Assembly: GCF_022808595.1 (NCBI RefSeq)
Contig: NZ_JAKUCN010000003.1
Coordinates: 248,001-312,000 of the forward strand
Length of the DNA stretch: 64,000 nt
Reading direction: 5' to 3'
Origin: Microvirga solisilvae
GTDB lineage: Bacteria; Pseudomonadota; Alphaproteobacteria; Rhizobiales; Beijerinckiaceae
Shown: positions 51,776 to 60,261 of the stretch, piece after piece
How positions within the stretch are numbered: position 1 is the first letter of the stretch
Layout of the letters: every line of letters starts with the position of its first letter
Translations under genes and position numbers: made by a program
Notes under the pieces: generated by a model
The model's input: the letters and a program-made list of their open reading frames with translations, nothing else
Database searches by the model: none
What the model was told of the DNA's origin: nothing

Positions 51776-52663
51776 TCAGGGAAGCGTGATCACGTCGGCC
51801 ATTTCCGGTTGAGGCTCCTTCCCCAATCGCCTCTGCTTCGCCGCGAGAATGGTGCCGTTCAACTCGCCGCCGAAGAGAAAGATCGCGCCGAGCGTATAGA
51901 GGAAGATCAGCGCCACCATGGCCGTTGCCAGGCCGCCATAGGTGGAGGCGTAGGCGCCCGGATAATAATCGAGATACCAGCTGAAGCCGAAGCCGCCGAG
52001 GAGCCACAGGAACAGCGTCACGCCGACGCCCGGCAGTACCGAGCGGAGACTGCGCCGTCCCGCCGGAACGAGCTTGTGGGCGAAGACCAGTCCGAGCACG
52101 ATGATGAGCGTGGCGACACCCACCCGCAGGAACCCGACGAGCGCATCGAAAGGCTGCAGGGCCGGAACCCAGCGCAGGACACCGCGCCAGATGAAGGGGC
52201 CGAGAACGACGAGCAACGCGATGGCCATCAACACGAAGGCGCCGCCGATCACGAAGGCGATGGATTCCAGGCGCGTGAGCCACCAGGCCCGGGTCTCGCG
52301 CACGTTATAGGCGCGGTTGAGCCCCACCCGCAGGCTCTCCACGCCACTGGACGCAAAGTAGAGGGTCAGCACCACGCCCAGGGTGACCACGTCGCTGCGG
52401 CGACCGGTGAGAATGTTGTGCACCTCGCCCGCGATGGGGCCCGCGATCTCCTGCGGCCAGGCTTCGAGAATGAGATCGGCGACCTCGTCGGCGAGGGTCC
52501 CGGTGCCGAAGACGCTCGCCAGCGCCGTGACCAGGATGAGAAAGGGAAAGAAGGACGTGAGAACCGACAGCGCGATATGGCTCGCGATCGCCCAGGCATC
52601 GTGCAGCACGAAGCGGTTCAGGGTGATGACGACGAGTTCGAGATAAAGGCGCAGGCGTTTCAA
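51776..52663 (-). CDS. YihY/BrkB family membrane protein
   Basis: 295 residues if started at the TTG at 52663, which has GGAG 7 bases upstream. In-frame ATG codons at 52777 and 52759 lie in or next to a terminator and have no ribosome site. About six membrane helices are present. Family motifs are A-W-A-I-A-S-H-I-A-L-S-V-L-T-S-F-F-P-F near the N-terminus, the R-V-G-L-N-R-A-Y-N-V-R-E-T-R segment, and S-T-Y-G-G-L-A-T-A-M-V-A-L-I-F-L-Y. The function of the family is not established. Confidence 0.88.
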   Translation of the reverse strand: MKRLRLYLELVVITLNRFVLHDAWAIASHIALSVLTSFFPFLILVTALASVFGTGTLADEVADLILEAWPQEIAGPIAGEVHNILTGRRSDVVTLGVVLTLYFASSGVESLRVGLNRAYNVRETRAWWLTRLESIAFVIGGAFVLMAIALLVVLGPFIWRGVLRWVPALQPFDALVGFLRVGVATLIIVLGLVFAHKLVPAGRRSLRSVLPGVGVTLFLWLLGGFGFSWYLDYYPGAYASTYGGLATAMVALIFLYTLGAIFLFGGELNGTILAAKQRRLGKEPQPEMADVITLP

Positions 52664-52777
52664 AGGTCGGCTCCAGGACGCCAAAGATGGTGCGGCGGGT
52701 GGGTCGAGAAGGCAAGGGAGGACAAGAGAGATAACCGTCCAGCTTTGAATGGCCGCCATTGCCGAATGTTCCAACAA

Positions 52778-52803
52778 AAAAGGCCTCCTGGAGGAGGCCT
52801 TTT
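52778..52803 (-). terminator. terminator of the RTX gene
   Basis: A stem AAAAGGCCTCC/GGAGGCCTTTT with a 4-base loop lies 24 bases after the RTX stop codon on the minus strand and is followed by further T residues in that direction. Confidence 0.85.
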
Positions 52804-52827
52804 CTGTGTTGTGAACGGTTGATCGCC

Positions 52828-54507
52828 TTAGATGACGAAGAACTCGGCGTAGTTCATCTTCAGGCCCTTGGCCATGGTGGCGATGAGAACCTGCTTGGAC
52901 GAACCGGTGCCGTCGGCATCATAGTAGAGATAGCCCTTGGTCGCATCGTAGATGATGCGGTCGTTGGAATCATGGGCCTTGGCACCTTTCCAGAAGGCAG
53001 AGGAGGCCAGCTTCTTCGGGCTCGTGGGCGTGCCGGAGCCGAGCTTGGTGAAGTACCTGTTGTCGAGCTGGATCGAGTCATAGGCGACGTTGTAGTCGGC
53101 GATCTTGTCCACGTTCGACGAGGTGGCCGCCGTGGTGAACTGGAAGATGTCCTTGCCCGAACCGCCGTAGAGCACGTCCTTGCCGGTGTAGCCGTTGATC
53201 TTGTTGTTGCCGGAGTTGCCCTTGATGACGTTGGCGAGCGTATTGCCGGTCAGATTGATCGCGGAGGAGCCGGCGCCGTAGAGGTTTTCGACGTAGTTGG
53301 CCAAGTTGCAGCTGACATAGCTGTAGACAGTGTCGACGCCGCCGGTGGAGGTTTCCACCACACGATCGCTGGCATCATGGATGTAGTAAACATCGTTGCC
53401 GCGTCCGCCTGCCATGTAATCGGCACCCGTGAGGCCGTTGATGACATTGTTGGCTTCGTTGCCGATGATGGTGTTAGCGAGGTTGTTGCCGGTTAGGCGA
53501 ACGGCATTCCACTTGCCTGCGATGGCCGTGAGGTTCTCGACATGCGCCGTCAGCGTGTAGTTGTAGGTCGTGTAGACGAGGTCAGTTCCCTCGTTCTCCT
53601 TTTCAATGACGATATCGACATAGTTATTGATGTTCTCGTCGACATAATAGATGTCATTGCCGCCTGCGCCGGCCAGGGTGTCTACAGCCGTGCCACCATT
53701 GACCTGCTTGCCACCGTCGAGCACGTTGGCTACGTCGTTGCCGGTGATCTTGTCAGCCCATTTCGTGCCGATCACGTTCTCGATGGAGATCAGCTTGTCG
53801 CCTCTGGCATGATTGGTGGTTTCCAACCCGGCTTGAATCCCATCTACAGCGCCCAGGTCGATGACCACGTTCCAGGAATCAGAGTAGCTGTATGACACGG
53901 TATCGATGCCGTCTCCGCCATCGATTGTATCGGCGCCTGTCGACCCCTGAAGCAGATCATTGCCGTCGCCGCCTTCGATCTTGTTGTCCTCGCCCGAGCC
54001 AGTGATGGTGTCGTTGAAGCTGGAGCCGACAATGTTCTCAATACCCTGGACGGTGTCGCCCAAAGCATCGCCGATGCCTGTTTCGAAATAGCCGATATTG
54101 ATCCGAATTGCGCTGGTGGCCGTCTGGTAGCTGATCGTATCGATGCCGGCACCACCATAGAACGTATCGGCGCCAGCGCCGCCGATGAAGAAGTTGTCCG
54201 CGCCATTGCCGTAGAATTTGTCTGCGCCCGACGTGCCTTCGATGCCATCGATCGAATCGCCATAGGTATCGCCGGCCGCCCAGCCTGTGGAGACTGCGCC
54301 GTCGCTGTTGGTCGCGCCTGGGCCAGGCAGAACCACGATGACAGGGCCGGTTGCGTCCTTGTACGAAACGAGATCGAAGTCGGCGGCGGTGCCTACGAAG
54401 TTATCGGCCCCAGCCGTCGCATCATGGATGGTCATCACAGGAATGATGGCTGCCAGGGTGCTCGGAGCAAGGGTGTTCTGGGCAAGGGTGTATTTTTTCG
54501 TCGTCAT
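52828..54507 (-). CDS. RTX-type calcium-binding protein, probably type I secreted
   Basis: 559 residues without a Sec signal. Clusters of the G-G-x-G-x-D nonapeptide occur at about 95-125 (G-G-A-G-A-D, G-G-A-G-I-D), 175-210 (G-G-D-G-N-D, G-G-D-G-I-D), near 365 (G-G-R-G-N-D) and near 455 (G-G-S-G-K-D). These should bind calcium in beta-roll form. The C-terminal ~60 residues, ending Y-A-E-F-F-V-I, fit a type I secretion signal. No catalytic domain is seen, so it may be structural or adhesive. Secretion genes are not in the window. Base composition is lower in G+C than its neighbours. Confidence 0.88.
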   Translation of the reverse strand: MTTKKYTLAQNTLAPSTLAAIIPVMTIHDATAGADNFVGTAADFDLVSYKDATGPVIVVLPGPGATNSDGAVSTGWAAGDTYGDSIDGIEGTSGADKFYGNGADNFFIGGAGADTFYGGAGIDTISYQTATSAIRINIGYFETGIGDALGDTVQGIENIVGSSFNDTITGSGEDNKIEGGDGNDLLQGSTGADTIDGGDGIDTVSYSYSDSWNVVIDLGAVDGIQAGLETTNHARGDKLISIENVIGTKWADKITGNDVANVLDGGKQVNGGTAVDTLAGAGGNDIYYVDENINNYVDIVIEKENEGTDLVYTTYNYTLTAHVENLTAIAGKWNAVRLTGNNLANTIIGNEANNVINGLTGADYMAGGRGNDVYYIHDASDRVVETSTGGVDTVYSYVSCNLANYVENLYGAGSSAINLTGNTLANVIKGNSGNNKINGYTGKDVLYGGSGKDIFQFTTAATSSNVDKIADYNVAYDSIQLDNRYFTKLGSGTPTSPKKLASSAFWKGAKAHDSNDRIIYDATKGYLYYDADGTGSSKQVLIATMAKGLKMNYAEFFVI

Positions 54508-54837
54508 CGGAGTATCTCGCTAAGGGTTTGAATGGGCTTCGGTTCGAGCGACGCCAAGGGCGCTTTCTCGGGGCGGGAGCCCGCGCAAAAGCCCGGAATC
54601 CCTTTGGGTAATGAAACTGCGAATCGTCATAAACGATATATTCTTACCTATTCGTAACGTAACCTGCCCTGCAAGCCCTTATTTTCCCAAGCTCTGCCGT
54701 CAATGTGCCAATGCGCACATCGGCCGCAGGCTTATCCGCAGAAAGCCGCCCTCGACAGGGAAGGCCGGGGAATGGCACAAGGTCACGCCTCGGGAAAAAC
54801 GAGGCTTCCCCCTCATCATTGCCCGGCCCGCCCGCTC
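54508..54837. other. intergenic region between the RTX gene and the EamA gene
   Basis: A 330-base divergent promoter region, A+T-rich at 54610-54690. No convincing gene, RNA or operator was recognised. Open frames crossing it have no ribosome site. Confidence 0.5.
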
Positions 54838-55704
54838 ATGTCCTCGTCCCCGCTCGCCCGCCTTGCTCCGCCGCTCTTCGTCGTCATCTGGGCTACAGGC
54901 TTCATCGTGGCCCGGACGGTCGCGCCCTATGCCGATCCCCTGACCTTCCTGCTGGTCCGATACCTTCTGGCGCTCGCGGTGCTGAGTGTGATCGTCCTGG
55001 CTGTTCAGGCCCCCTGGCCGCGCAACGGGCGGGAATGGGTCAATGGCATGATCGCCGGGGCGCTTCTGCACGGGTGCTATCTCGGCGGGGTGTTCTGGTC
55101 CGTGAAGCATGGGCTTCCGGCTGGCATCTCCGCCCTGGTGGCGGGATTGCAGCCTCTTGTGACGGGCGCGCTCGCTGGGCCCTTGTTGGGAGAAAAGGTC
55201 TCCGCTCGGCGCTGGGCCGGGATCGGCCTCGGCTTTCTCGGCGCCGCGCTCGTGGTGGCCCCGAAGCTCGGCGATGGCGGAGTGCCGGCTTTCCCGCTTC
55301 TGATCTGCGTGCTCGGCATGATCTCGATCACCTTCGGCACGATCTGGCAGAAACGCGCCGGGAGCGCGCAGGATCTGCGGGTGAACGCCTTCGTGCAATA
55401 TATCGGCGCCACCCTCGTGACCCTGCCGATGGTTCTGCTCACGGAGGAGGGGCGGCTCGAATGGACGTGGCCGCTCATCGGCGGCATGGCCTGGGCGGTG
55501 CTGGGCCTGTCCATCGGCGCCATCGGCCTGCTGCTCTTCCTCATCCGGCAAGGCGCGGTCGTCGGCGTGGCGACGCTGCTCTATCTCGTGCCGCCGGTGG
55601 CGGCCCTCATGGCCTTCGCGCTGTTCGGCGAATCCTTGAGCCTCATCCAGATGGCGGGCATGGCCTGCGCGGCGCTGGGCGTTGCGGTGGCAAGCCGCAG
55701 CTGA
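54838..55704 (+). CDS. EamA family (DMT superfamily) transporter
   Basis: 288 residues from the ATG at 54838, just before the first membrane helix (L-A-R-L-A-P-P-L-F-V-V-I-W-A-T-G-F); no clear ribosome site is seen and a longer start at 54703 would add an unlikely basic leader. Ten helices in two EamA repeats. Typical features are G-L-P-A-G-I-S-A-L-V-A-G-L-Q-P-L in the first repeat and V-A-T-L-L-Y-L-V-P-P-V-A-A-L in the second. Such proteins export metabolites or amino acids; the substrate is unknown. Confidence 0.88.
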   Translation: MSSSPLARLAPPLFVVIWATGFIVARTVAPYADPLTFLLVRYLLALAVLSVIVLAVQAPWPRNGREWVNGMIAGALLHGCYLGGVFWSVKHGLPAGISALVAGLQPLVTGALAGPLLGEKVSARRWAGIGLGFLGAALVVAPKLGDGGVPAFPLLICVLGMISITFGTIWQKRAGSAQDLRVNAFVQYIGATLVTLPMVLLTEEGRLEWTWPLIGGMAWAVLGLSIGAIGLLLFLIRQGAVVGVATLLYLVPPVAALMAFALFGESLSLIQMAGMACAALGVAVASRS

Positions 55705-55713
55705 CATGCAAAA

Positions 55714-55737
55714 GGCCCCAGGAGGGAGCCTGGGGCC
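55714..55737. terminator. bidirectional terminator between the EamA gene and the 55-aa gene
   Basis: A perfect 9-base stem GGCCCCAGG/CCTGGGGCC with a 6-base loop lies between the two convergent stops at 55704 and 55758. The T runs are short, so efficiency is uncertain. Confidence 0.65.
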
Positions 55738-55757
55738 CGCATGTGAGGCAATGAAAC

Positions 55758-55925
55758 TTACTTCGTGATCTTCACGGAAACCGGGTCGCTTGCCGGGAAG
55801 GTTTCTTCCACGCCCTCGTCCAGTTTTTCGTCGAGGGACTTCTTGGAATTCTCTGGCAGCTTGTCGTCCTTGCGCTCGGGCTTGTCGGCGGACTTGTCCT
55901 TGTTGTGCATCTTGTCGTTCTTCAT
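55758..55925 (-). CDS. small hydrophilic protein with E-T-F-P-A-S-D-P motif (55 aa)
   Basis: Starts at an ATG with GGAGA six bases upstream; a longer in-frame opening lacks one. The product is Lys/Asp/Glu rich (M-K-N-D-K-M-H-N-K-D-K-S-A-D) and ends D-E-G-V-E-E-T-F-P-A-S-D-P-V-S-V-K-I-T-K. The E-T-F-P-A-S-D-P block recurs in many short proteobacterial proteins of unknown function. A GGATC-N16-CGTT element upstream suggests stress regulation. Confidence 0.75.
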   Translation of the reverse strand: MKNDKMHNKDKSADKPERKDDKLPENSKKSLDEKLDEGVEETFPASDPVSVKITK

Positions 55926-55964
55926 GCTCTGTCTCCAGGGCTTGCGATGGACGTCTGACAAGAC

Positions 55965-55989
55965 AACGCGTGAGGACAAGCTTCGATCC
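55965..55989 (-). promoter_or_regulatory. candidate EcfG-type promoter of the 55-aa gene
   Basis: The minus strand reads GGATC, 16 bases, CGTT: exact -10 and one mismatch in the -35, ending 40 bases before the ATG. Confidence 0.4.
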
Positions 55990-56000
55990 CGCAAAAGAAA

Positions 56001-56025
56001 GGGGGCGGTGTTCTGCACCGCCCCC
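56001..56025 (-). terminator. terminator of the TRAP binding-protein gene
   Basis: A perfect 10-base stem GGGGGCGGTG/CACCGCCCCC with a 5-base loop and a T-rich tail in the minus direction, 12 bases after the stop codon at 56037. Confidence 0.85.
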
Positions 56026-56036
56026 TCTCGTGATCC

Positions 56037-57125
56037 TCAGCGCTGGCCCTGCTGTTGGTTGACGAAGAAGTCGAAGGGCAATTCCGCGATGCGGAACCAG
56101 GTCAGCTCCTTCTCGCGGAACGCGTTCCAGGAATCGTAGACCTTCTTGAACTTCGCATTGGAGGCAGCGATCTCGTTGTAGAGCTTGAAGGCTTCCTTGT
56201 AGCTCTGCTCCATCACATCGCGCGGGAAGGGACGCAGCTGCACGCCCTGGCCCACGAGGCGGCGGATGGCTTCCGCATTCTGCGCATCGTATTTCGCCAC
56301 GCACATGGCGTTGGCTTCCGCGCAGGCGGCTTCGAGGATGGCCTTGTAATGGGCAGGCAGCTCGTTCCACTTTGGCATGTTCACATAAAGCGAGGGCTGA
56401 GCGCCGCCTTCCCAGAAGCCCGGATAATAGTAGTACTTCGCCACCTTCACGAAGCCGAGCTTCTCGTCGTCATGGGGGCCGGAGAACTCCACGGCGTCGA
56501 GTGTGCCGCGCTCCAGCGCCGGATAGATGTCGCCCGCGCCGAGCACCTGGGGCACCACGCCGAGCTTCTGCATGATCTGGCCGCCCATGCCGGCGATGCG
56601 CATCTTCAGGCCCTGCAGATCAGCGATGGAGTTGATCTCCTTGCGGAACCAGCCGCCCATCTGCGCGCCGGTCTGGCCTGCGGGAATCGGGAAGATGTTA
56701 TAATCCTTCATGAACTCGCGCATCAGGTCGAGGCCGCCGCCGTAATACATCCAGGCATTGTGCTGACGCACGTTCATGCCCCACGGCACCGAGGTGTCGA
56801 ACATGAAGGTTGGGTCCTTGCCGATGAAGAAGCTCGACAGGGTGTAGGAGCACTCAATGGTGCCGTTCTGCGTGGCGTCGAGGGTCTGAAGCGCACCGAC
56901 GATCTCGCCTGCCGCAAAGGTCTGGATCTGGAATTTGTTGTCGGTGGCGGCAGCGACCCGCTTGGAGATCATCTCGCCCGCGCCGAACAGAGTATCGAGG
57001 CTCTTGGGATAGGCGGATGCCATGCGCCAGCGGATTTCCGGATTGGCTTGCGCGATGGCGGGAGAGGCAACAGCGCCCGCCGCTGCTGCGAGACCGGCGC
57101 CTTTGAGAACTTTTCTTCTATCCAT
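56037..57125 (-). CDS. TRAP transporter substrate-binding protein (DctP/TakP-like)
   Basis: 362 residues with a twin-arginine-like signal (M-D-R-R-K-V-L-K-G-A-G, cleavage near A-I-A-Q-A). The body matches the TakP-type binding proteins for 2-oxo acids: W-R-M-A-S-A-Y-P-K-S-L-D near residue 33, G-L-K-M-R-I-A-G-M-G-G near 173 with the ligand-binding Arg, and E-F-S-G-P-H-D-D near 214. The membrane partners DctQ and DctM are not adjacent, so the gene is an orphan. The ligand is inferred only. Confidence 0.9.
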   Translation of the reverse strand: MDRRKVLKGAGLAAAAGAVASPAIAQANPEIRWRMASAYPKSLDTLFGAGEMISKRVAAATDNKFQIQTFAAGEIVGALQTLDATQNGTIECSYTLSSFFIGKDPTFMFDTSVPWGMNVRQHNAWMYYGGGLDLMREFMKDYNIFPIPAGQTGAQMGGWFRKEINSIADLQGLKMRIAGMGGQIMQKLGVVPQVLGAGDIYPALERGTLDAVEFSGPHDDEKLGFVKVAKYYYYPGFWEGGAQPSLYVNMPKWNELPAHYKAILEAACAEANAMCVAKYDAQNAEAIRRLVGQGVQLRPFPRDVMEQSYKEAFKLYNEIAASNAKFKKVYDSWNAFREKELTWFRIAELPFDFFVNQQQGQR

Positions 57126-57305
57126 GAGCGTTTCCTCGACCGTTTTATGTTGTTACTGCCATCAATGCATAAAGCGGGAGGTGATGCGCTGTCACTTCGC
57201 CTTCCGTCGAGGAAGATATGCATGATGTGATGTAGGGCTATGCAAACAAATCATCCCGGCCCAGCTTGCGCCGACCGGGATGACAAAGTTGCAAAAAGGA
57301 AAAGG

Positions 57306-57920
57306 TCAGCGTTCCTCGCTGCCGCCTTTCGACAACGAACGCTGCTCTTGTCCGCCATCGGCGCGCGCGGAGCGCTTTGGCGGTTTCTCGTCGGCGGTAG
57401 ACGAAGTAGATTTGCCGCCCGACTGGCTAGCTGTGGGTTGACCACGCACAAGCGTGCCTTTGGGCACATCCACCGCAGTGCCGGGTGCGGGCATGCGCTT
57501 GCGGGACGTAGCGCCGCCGCTCATGCCGGAGGGTCCCGCCTCGGAATCCGTTTGTGCCGAGCGTGGCGCGGGACTCTTGTTCGCCGTCGTGGAAATGCCT
57601 TCCGCGATCTCTTCGTTGGACAACGTAAAGCCGGCCTCGTCGTCTTCCTCCTCCGGCACCTCCTTGAAGGAGCGGATGCCGGCCTTGGAGCCGCTTGCCA
57701 CACGTCCGTCATCCACGTGATCGATGTCGAGATCGGGATCGAGCTTCTTCGTGGCACCCATCACGCCGGTAGCCTTGGCCGCCGCGCGCTTGGTGTTGCC
57801 GACGCTGTTGCGCTGGGTCGGGCCTGCGATGAAATCATCACCGCCTTCATCCTGCGCCAATTCGTTCAGCACCTCGTCGACCGGAGGTTCCGGGGGATTT
57901 CCGCGCTTGTCTCGCGCCAT
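57306..57920 (-). CDS. long hydrophilic disordered protein, stress-type (204 aa)
   Basis: Starts at an ATG with AGAGGAA 8 bases upstream; the longer in-frame opening to 58007 covers the promoter. The product begins M-A-R-D-K-R-G-N-P-P-E-P-P-V-D-E-V-L-N-E-L-A-Q-D and is rich in G, S, P, D, E, K and R with almost no hydrophobic clusters. It includes the acidic patch V-P-E-E-E-D-D-E-A and the tail G-G-Q-E-Q-R-S-L-S-K-G-G. It is predicted intrinsically disordered and cytosolic. No family is recognised. An exact GGAAC-N16-CGTT promoter lies upstream, so general-stress induction is likely. Confidence 0.75.
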   Translation of the reverse strand: MARDKRGNPPEPPVDEVLNELAQDEGGDDFIAGPTQRNSVGNTKRAAAKATGVMGATKKLDPDLDIDHVDDGRVASGSKAGIRSFKEVPEEEDDEAGFTLSNEEIAEGISTTANKSPAPRSAQTDSEAGPSGMSGGATSRKRMPAPGTAVDVPKGTLVRGQPTASQSGGKSTSSTADEKPPKRSARADGGQEQRSLSKGGSEER

Positions 57921-57961
57921 CGCATATTCCTCTTCTTGATGTCTCGTCGTTCCTGAAAAGC

Positions 57962-57986
57962 AACGACCTTTGAAAAGAGGGGTTCC
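57962..57986 (-). promoter_or_regulatory. EcfG-type general-stress promoter (perfect GGAAC-N16-CGTT)
   Basis: The minus strand reads GGAAC (57986-57982), exactly 16 bases, CGTT (57965-57962), 42 bases before the ATG of the 204-residue hydrophilic protein. The -35 overlaps the foot of the preceding hairpin. Confidence 0.65.
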
Positions 57987-58018
57987 GGCTCCGCGTGAGG
58001 CAAACAAGCGGAGCCGGA
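57984..58018 (-). terminator. hairpin after the DUF4142 gene
   Basis: A perfect 11-base stem TCCGGCTCCGC/GCGGAGCCGGA with a 13-base loop lies directly after the DUF4142 stop on the minus strand. Only CTTTT occurs some bases later, so termination may be partial. It overlaps the next gene's -35 element. Confidence 0.55.
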
Positions 58019-58022
58019 TGTT

Positions 58023-58745
58023 TTAGCGTCCGAGCTCTTTCTGGATCACGTCGAGCATCGCAAGATGCTCCTGGATCTGGCCGCGCGCGAGCTTGGCGAT
58101 GTTCGTCATCTCGCGATTGCCGGAGCTGCGAATCTGGTCTTCCTGCAGCTTCAGCAGACGCTGATGTCCCTGGATCTGCAGATTGACGTAGTCGCGATCG
58201 AAGGCGGCGCCTGCCTGTGCTTTCGACAGGCGCTCCATCGCAGCGGAATCCTCCTGCGACAATTCGGGAGCCGTCGACGCGGCAGCCTTGGCGCCCGTGC
58301 TGGTCGATGCGGTGGCTGCAGGATCGGCGAAGCTATGCAGAATGTCGGTGAGATTGTTCTGCTCGCCGATTTCGAATTGCGCGAATTGCTTCACGCGCGG
58401 ATTCTGCGCCTTGGACAAAGCGAAGTTCGATTGCTGCAGCGAGACCGTGCTGAGCGCCAGCGCCTGCTGAATGTATTGCCTGTCGGCCTGCGATTGTTGC
58501 TGGCCTTGAGCTGCCGGTGCGCTGTTGGCTTGGCCCTGGCGTAGGGGCGTCTGCGTATCCTGCGGCGCGCCGCCCTGCTGCGTGCGCTGCTGACGTTGTT
58601 CCGCACCCTGGCCGAGTGCCGAGTTGGGATTCGTCTCGGTGGGCTGCGGCGTGACGGGAAAGGAGGGCGCCTGATTCTGCTGCGCGAAAACGGGAAGAGC
58701 AAAGGCAACGGCGATGCCGGCAATTGCGATGTGTCTGGCGGACAT
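58023..58745 (-). CDS. DUF4142 domain-containing exported protein
   Basis: 240 residues from an ATG with GGAGA upstream. A signal peptide (about 1-22, ending V-F-A-Q-Q) is followed by a low-complexity Gln/Thr/Pro/Asn-rich linker (about 23-90). The DUF4142 helical domain has Y-I-Q-Q-A-L-A-L-S-T-V-S-L-Q-Q-S-N-F-A near 98 and F-A-Q-F-E-I-G-E-Q-N-N-L, then G-H-Q-R-L-L-K-L-Q-E. This is a ferritin-like four-helix bundle predicted in the periplasm. Function unknown; often seen near stress genes in Hyphomicrobiales. Confidence 0.88.
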   Translation of the reverse strand: MSARHIAIAGIAVAFALPVFAQQNQAPSFPVTPQPTETNPNSALGQGAEQRQQRTQQGGAPQDTQTPLRQGQANSAPAAQGQQQSQADRQYIQQALALSTVSLQQSNFALSKAQNPRVKQFAQFEIGEQNNLTDILHSFADPAATASTSTGAKAAASTAPELSQEDSAAMERLSKAQAGAAFDRDYVNLQIQGHQRLLKLQEDQIRSSGNREMTNIAKLARGQIQEHLAMLDVIQKELGR

Positions 58746-58775
58746 GGAGTTCTCCTGCAAGGATCCGTGGTGACG

Positions 58776-58800
58776 AACGTTTGCGGAAAGGTTTTGTTCG
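58776..58800 (-). promoter_or_regulatory. candidate EcfG-type promoter of the DUF4142 gene
   Basis: The minus strand reads CGAAC, 16 bases, CGTT: exact -10 and spacing, one mismatch in the -35, ending 31 bases before the start codon. Confidence 0.4.
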
Positions 58801-58831
58801 TCATGCGATCCGCGCCGGAGAAGCGGAGCAA

Positions 58832-60112
58832 TCAGCACCAATCCTTGTCGGAGGTGACATTCATGCGCTCCGCAGCTCTCTTGATGTCGGAAAGGTCGAC
58901 GGGGTCACTGAAGGGGTCCTCATCAAGCACCGTGACCCGGTTCAGGGTCTTCTGCCATTTGCGCAACTCGTCGATATAAGGCTGATAGGGTACGCGCTTG
59001 AGCGTGCCGTTTTCTTCCACGAGATCGCACAGGCCGTTGTGAAGCCACTCGCCCGTGTGCCAATCCGGCATGTCGACAGCAGGAAAGAGGCAGACGCCGT
59101 GCAGGTCGATGCCCTTGCGCACGGCTGCGAGCGATTCCTCCACGATGTCGCACAGCCAGTCGGGGCGTCCTTCGCGCAGGCCGCTGGTTTCGCCCACGAT
59201 CATCGGCCGCCGATAGCGCTCCCAGGCATAGCTTAAAAGGTCGCCGAGAGGGCGGATGCGTTCGTCGTGCGGTTCGAGCGACGCGTGCGGACCATGCTCG
59301 CGATATTCCATCTGTCCGAACGAGTAGCAATTGACGCCAACGATATCGAGAACCTCCGGCGAGCCGCCGAGTTCGGGGTGGCGCAGGCCTGCAATCACGT
59401 CCCAGGCGAAGAACGTATCCTCATAGGTTTCCCGATCCGCTTCGTCCCGAAGATCGGGCCTGTCACGCGGCGCAACGACCAGGATCAGCGGATCGATGTG
59501 AACCATGCGCGCTTGCGTGTCCACTTCACGGATCGCCTTCACGGCTGCAATGTCGGCGCGGCACAAGGCGAGACGTAATTGCCGCCGCTGCTGATCCGTA
59601 TTGCCGAACGGCGCCGTCCAGCCCCATTCGCCGCCCATGAAGGCGAAGAAGGTGATTTCGTTGATGGGCGTGAAGAAATGCGGGCCATGAATCCGCGCCG
59701 TCACGTATTCAGCGGCGGCGCGCGCGTAAGCTGCGAAACGCTGCGTGAAATCGTCCGCGAAGGGATCGACATCGTCAGGATAACCATAATGGCAAAGATC
59801 CCAGACCGGCAGGATCTGGCACCGGTTCATCGCATCGATGAAAGGATCGAGGCAGGAGAAATCATATTGCCCAGCTTTGTCCACGAATGGCCAAGGTATG
59901 CCCTGGCGTGCGACCGCGATGCCCAGCGAACGAAGAAAGGCATAATCCTCCTCCACATGCTCGCGGTGCTGGGTTTCCGCGATGAGGTCGCGTCGTCCCT
60001 TGTCCTTCCAGATGAAGGTGGAGCACTCGAAGCCTGAGAGAAAGAACGTGGGAAAGATGCCAGGCCCGCTGGTCGCGGGAGAACCTGTTGCGGGCTGTAT
60101 CATCCTGTGCAA
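58832..60112 (-). CDS. GH1-like glycoside hydrolase (clan GH-A beta-glycosidase)
   Basis: 426 residues if the TTG at 60112 is used, which has AGGAGG about 9 bases upstream; an ATG three codons later is the alternative. The barrel carries acid/base E152 in F-F-T-P-I-N-E-I-T and nucleophile E308 in M-I-V-G-E-T-S-G. F-E-C-S-T-F near 29 and V-G-V-N-C-Y-S-F near 258 fit the GH1-like group. It has no signal peptide. It resembles the N-terminal half of the 15944-18118 fusion in architecture. The substrate is unknown. It is divergent from the HPF-like gene. Confidence 0.83.
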   Translation of the reverse strand: MHRMIQPATGSPATSGPGIFPTFFLSGFECSTFIWKDKGRRDLIAETQHREHVEEDYAFLRSLGIAVARQGIPWPFVDKAGQYDFSCLDPFIDAMNRCQILPVWDLCHYGYPDDVDPFADDFTQRFAAYARAAAEYVTARIHGPHFFTPINEITFFAFMGGEWGWTAPFGNTDQQRRQLRLALCRADIAAVKAIREVDTQARMVHIDPLILVVAPRDRPDLRDEADRETYEDTFFAWDVIAGLRHPELGGSPEVLDIVGVNCYSFGQMEYREHGPHASLEPHDERIRPLGDLLSYAWERYRRPMIVGETSGLREGRPDWLCDIVEESLAAVRKGIDLHGVCLFPAVDMPDWHTGEWLHNGLCDLVEENGTLKRVPYQPYIDELRKWQKTLNRVTVLDEDPFSDPVDLSDIKRAAERMNVTSDKDWC

Positions 60113-60202
60113 GGTTGATAACCTCCTCTGCGCGAAGGCTTCCAGTCACGAAAGCTAAACTGGATATAACTTCCGCTGGAAAAATTTGTTTCCTTGCGAT
60201 GT

Positions 60203-60227
60203 GAAACCTTCTTGCAGAACAGCCGTT
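60203..60227 (+). promoter_or_regulatory. candidate EcfG-type promoter of the HPF-like gene
   Basis: GAAAC, 16 bases, CGTT in sense orientation: exact -10 and spacing, one mismatch in the -35, ending 35 bases before the ATG. Confidence 0.4.
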
Positions 60228-60261
60228 AGCCCCTCGAACCTTCACACAGACGGAGGAGCGA

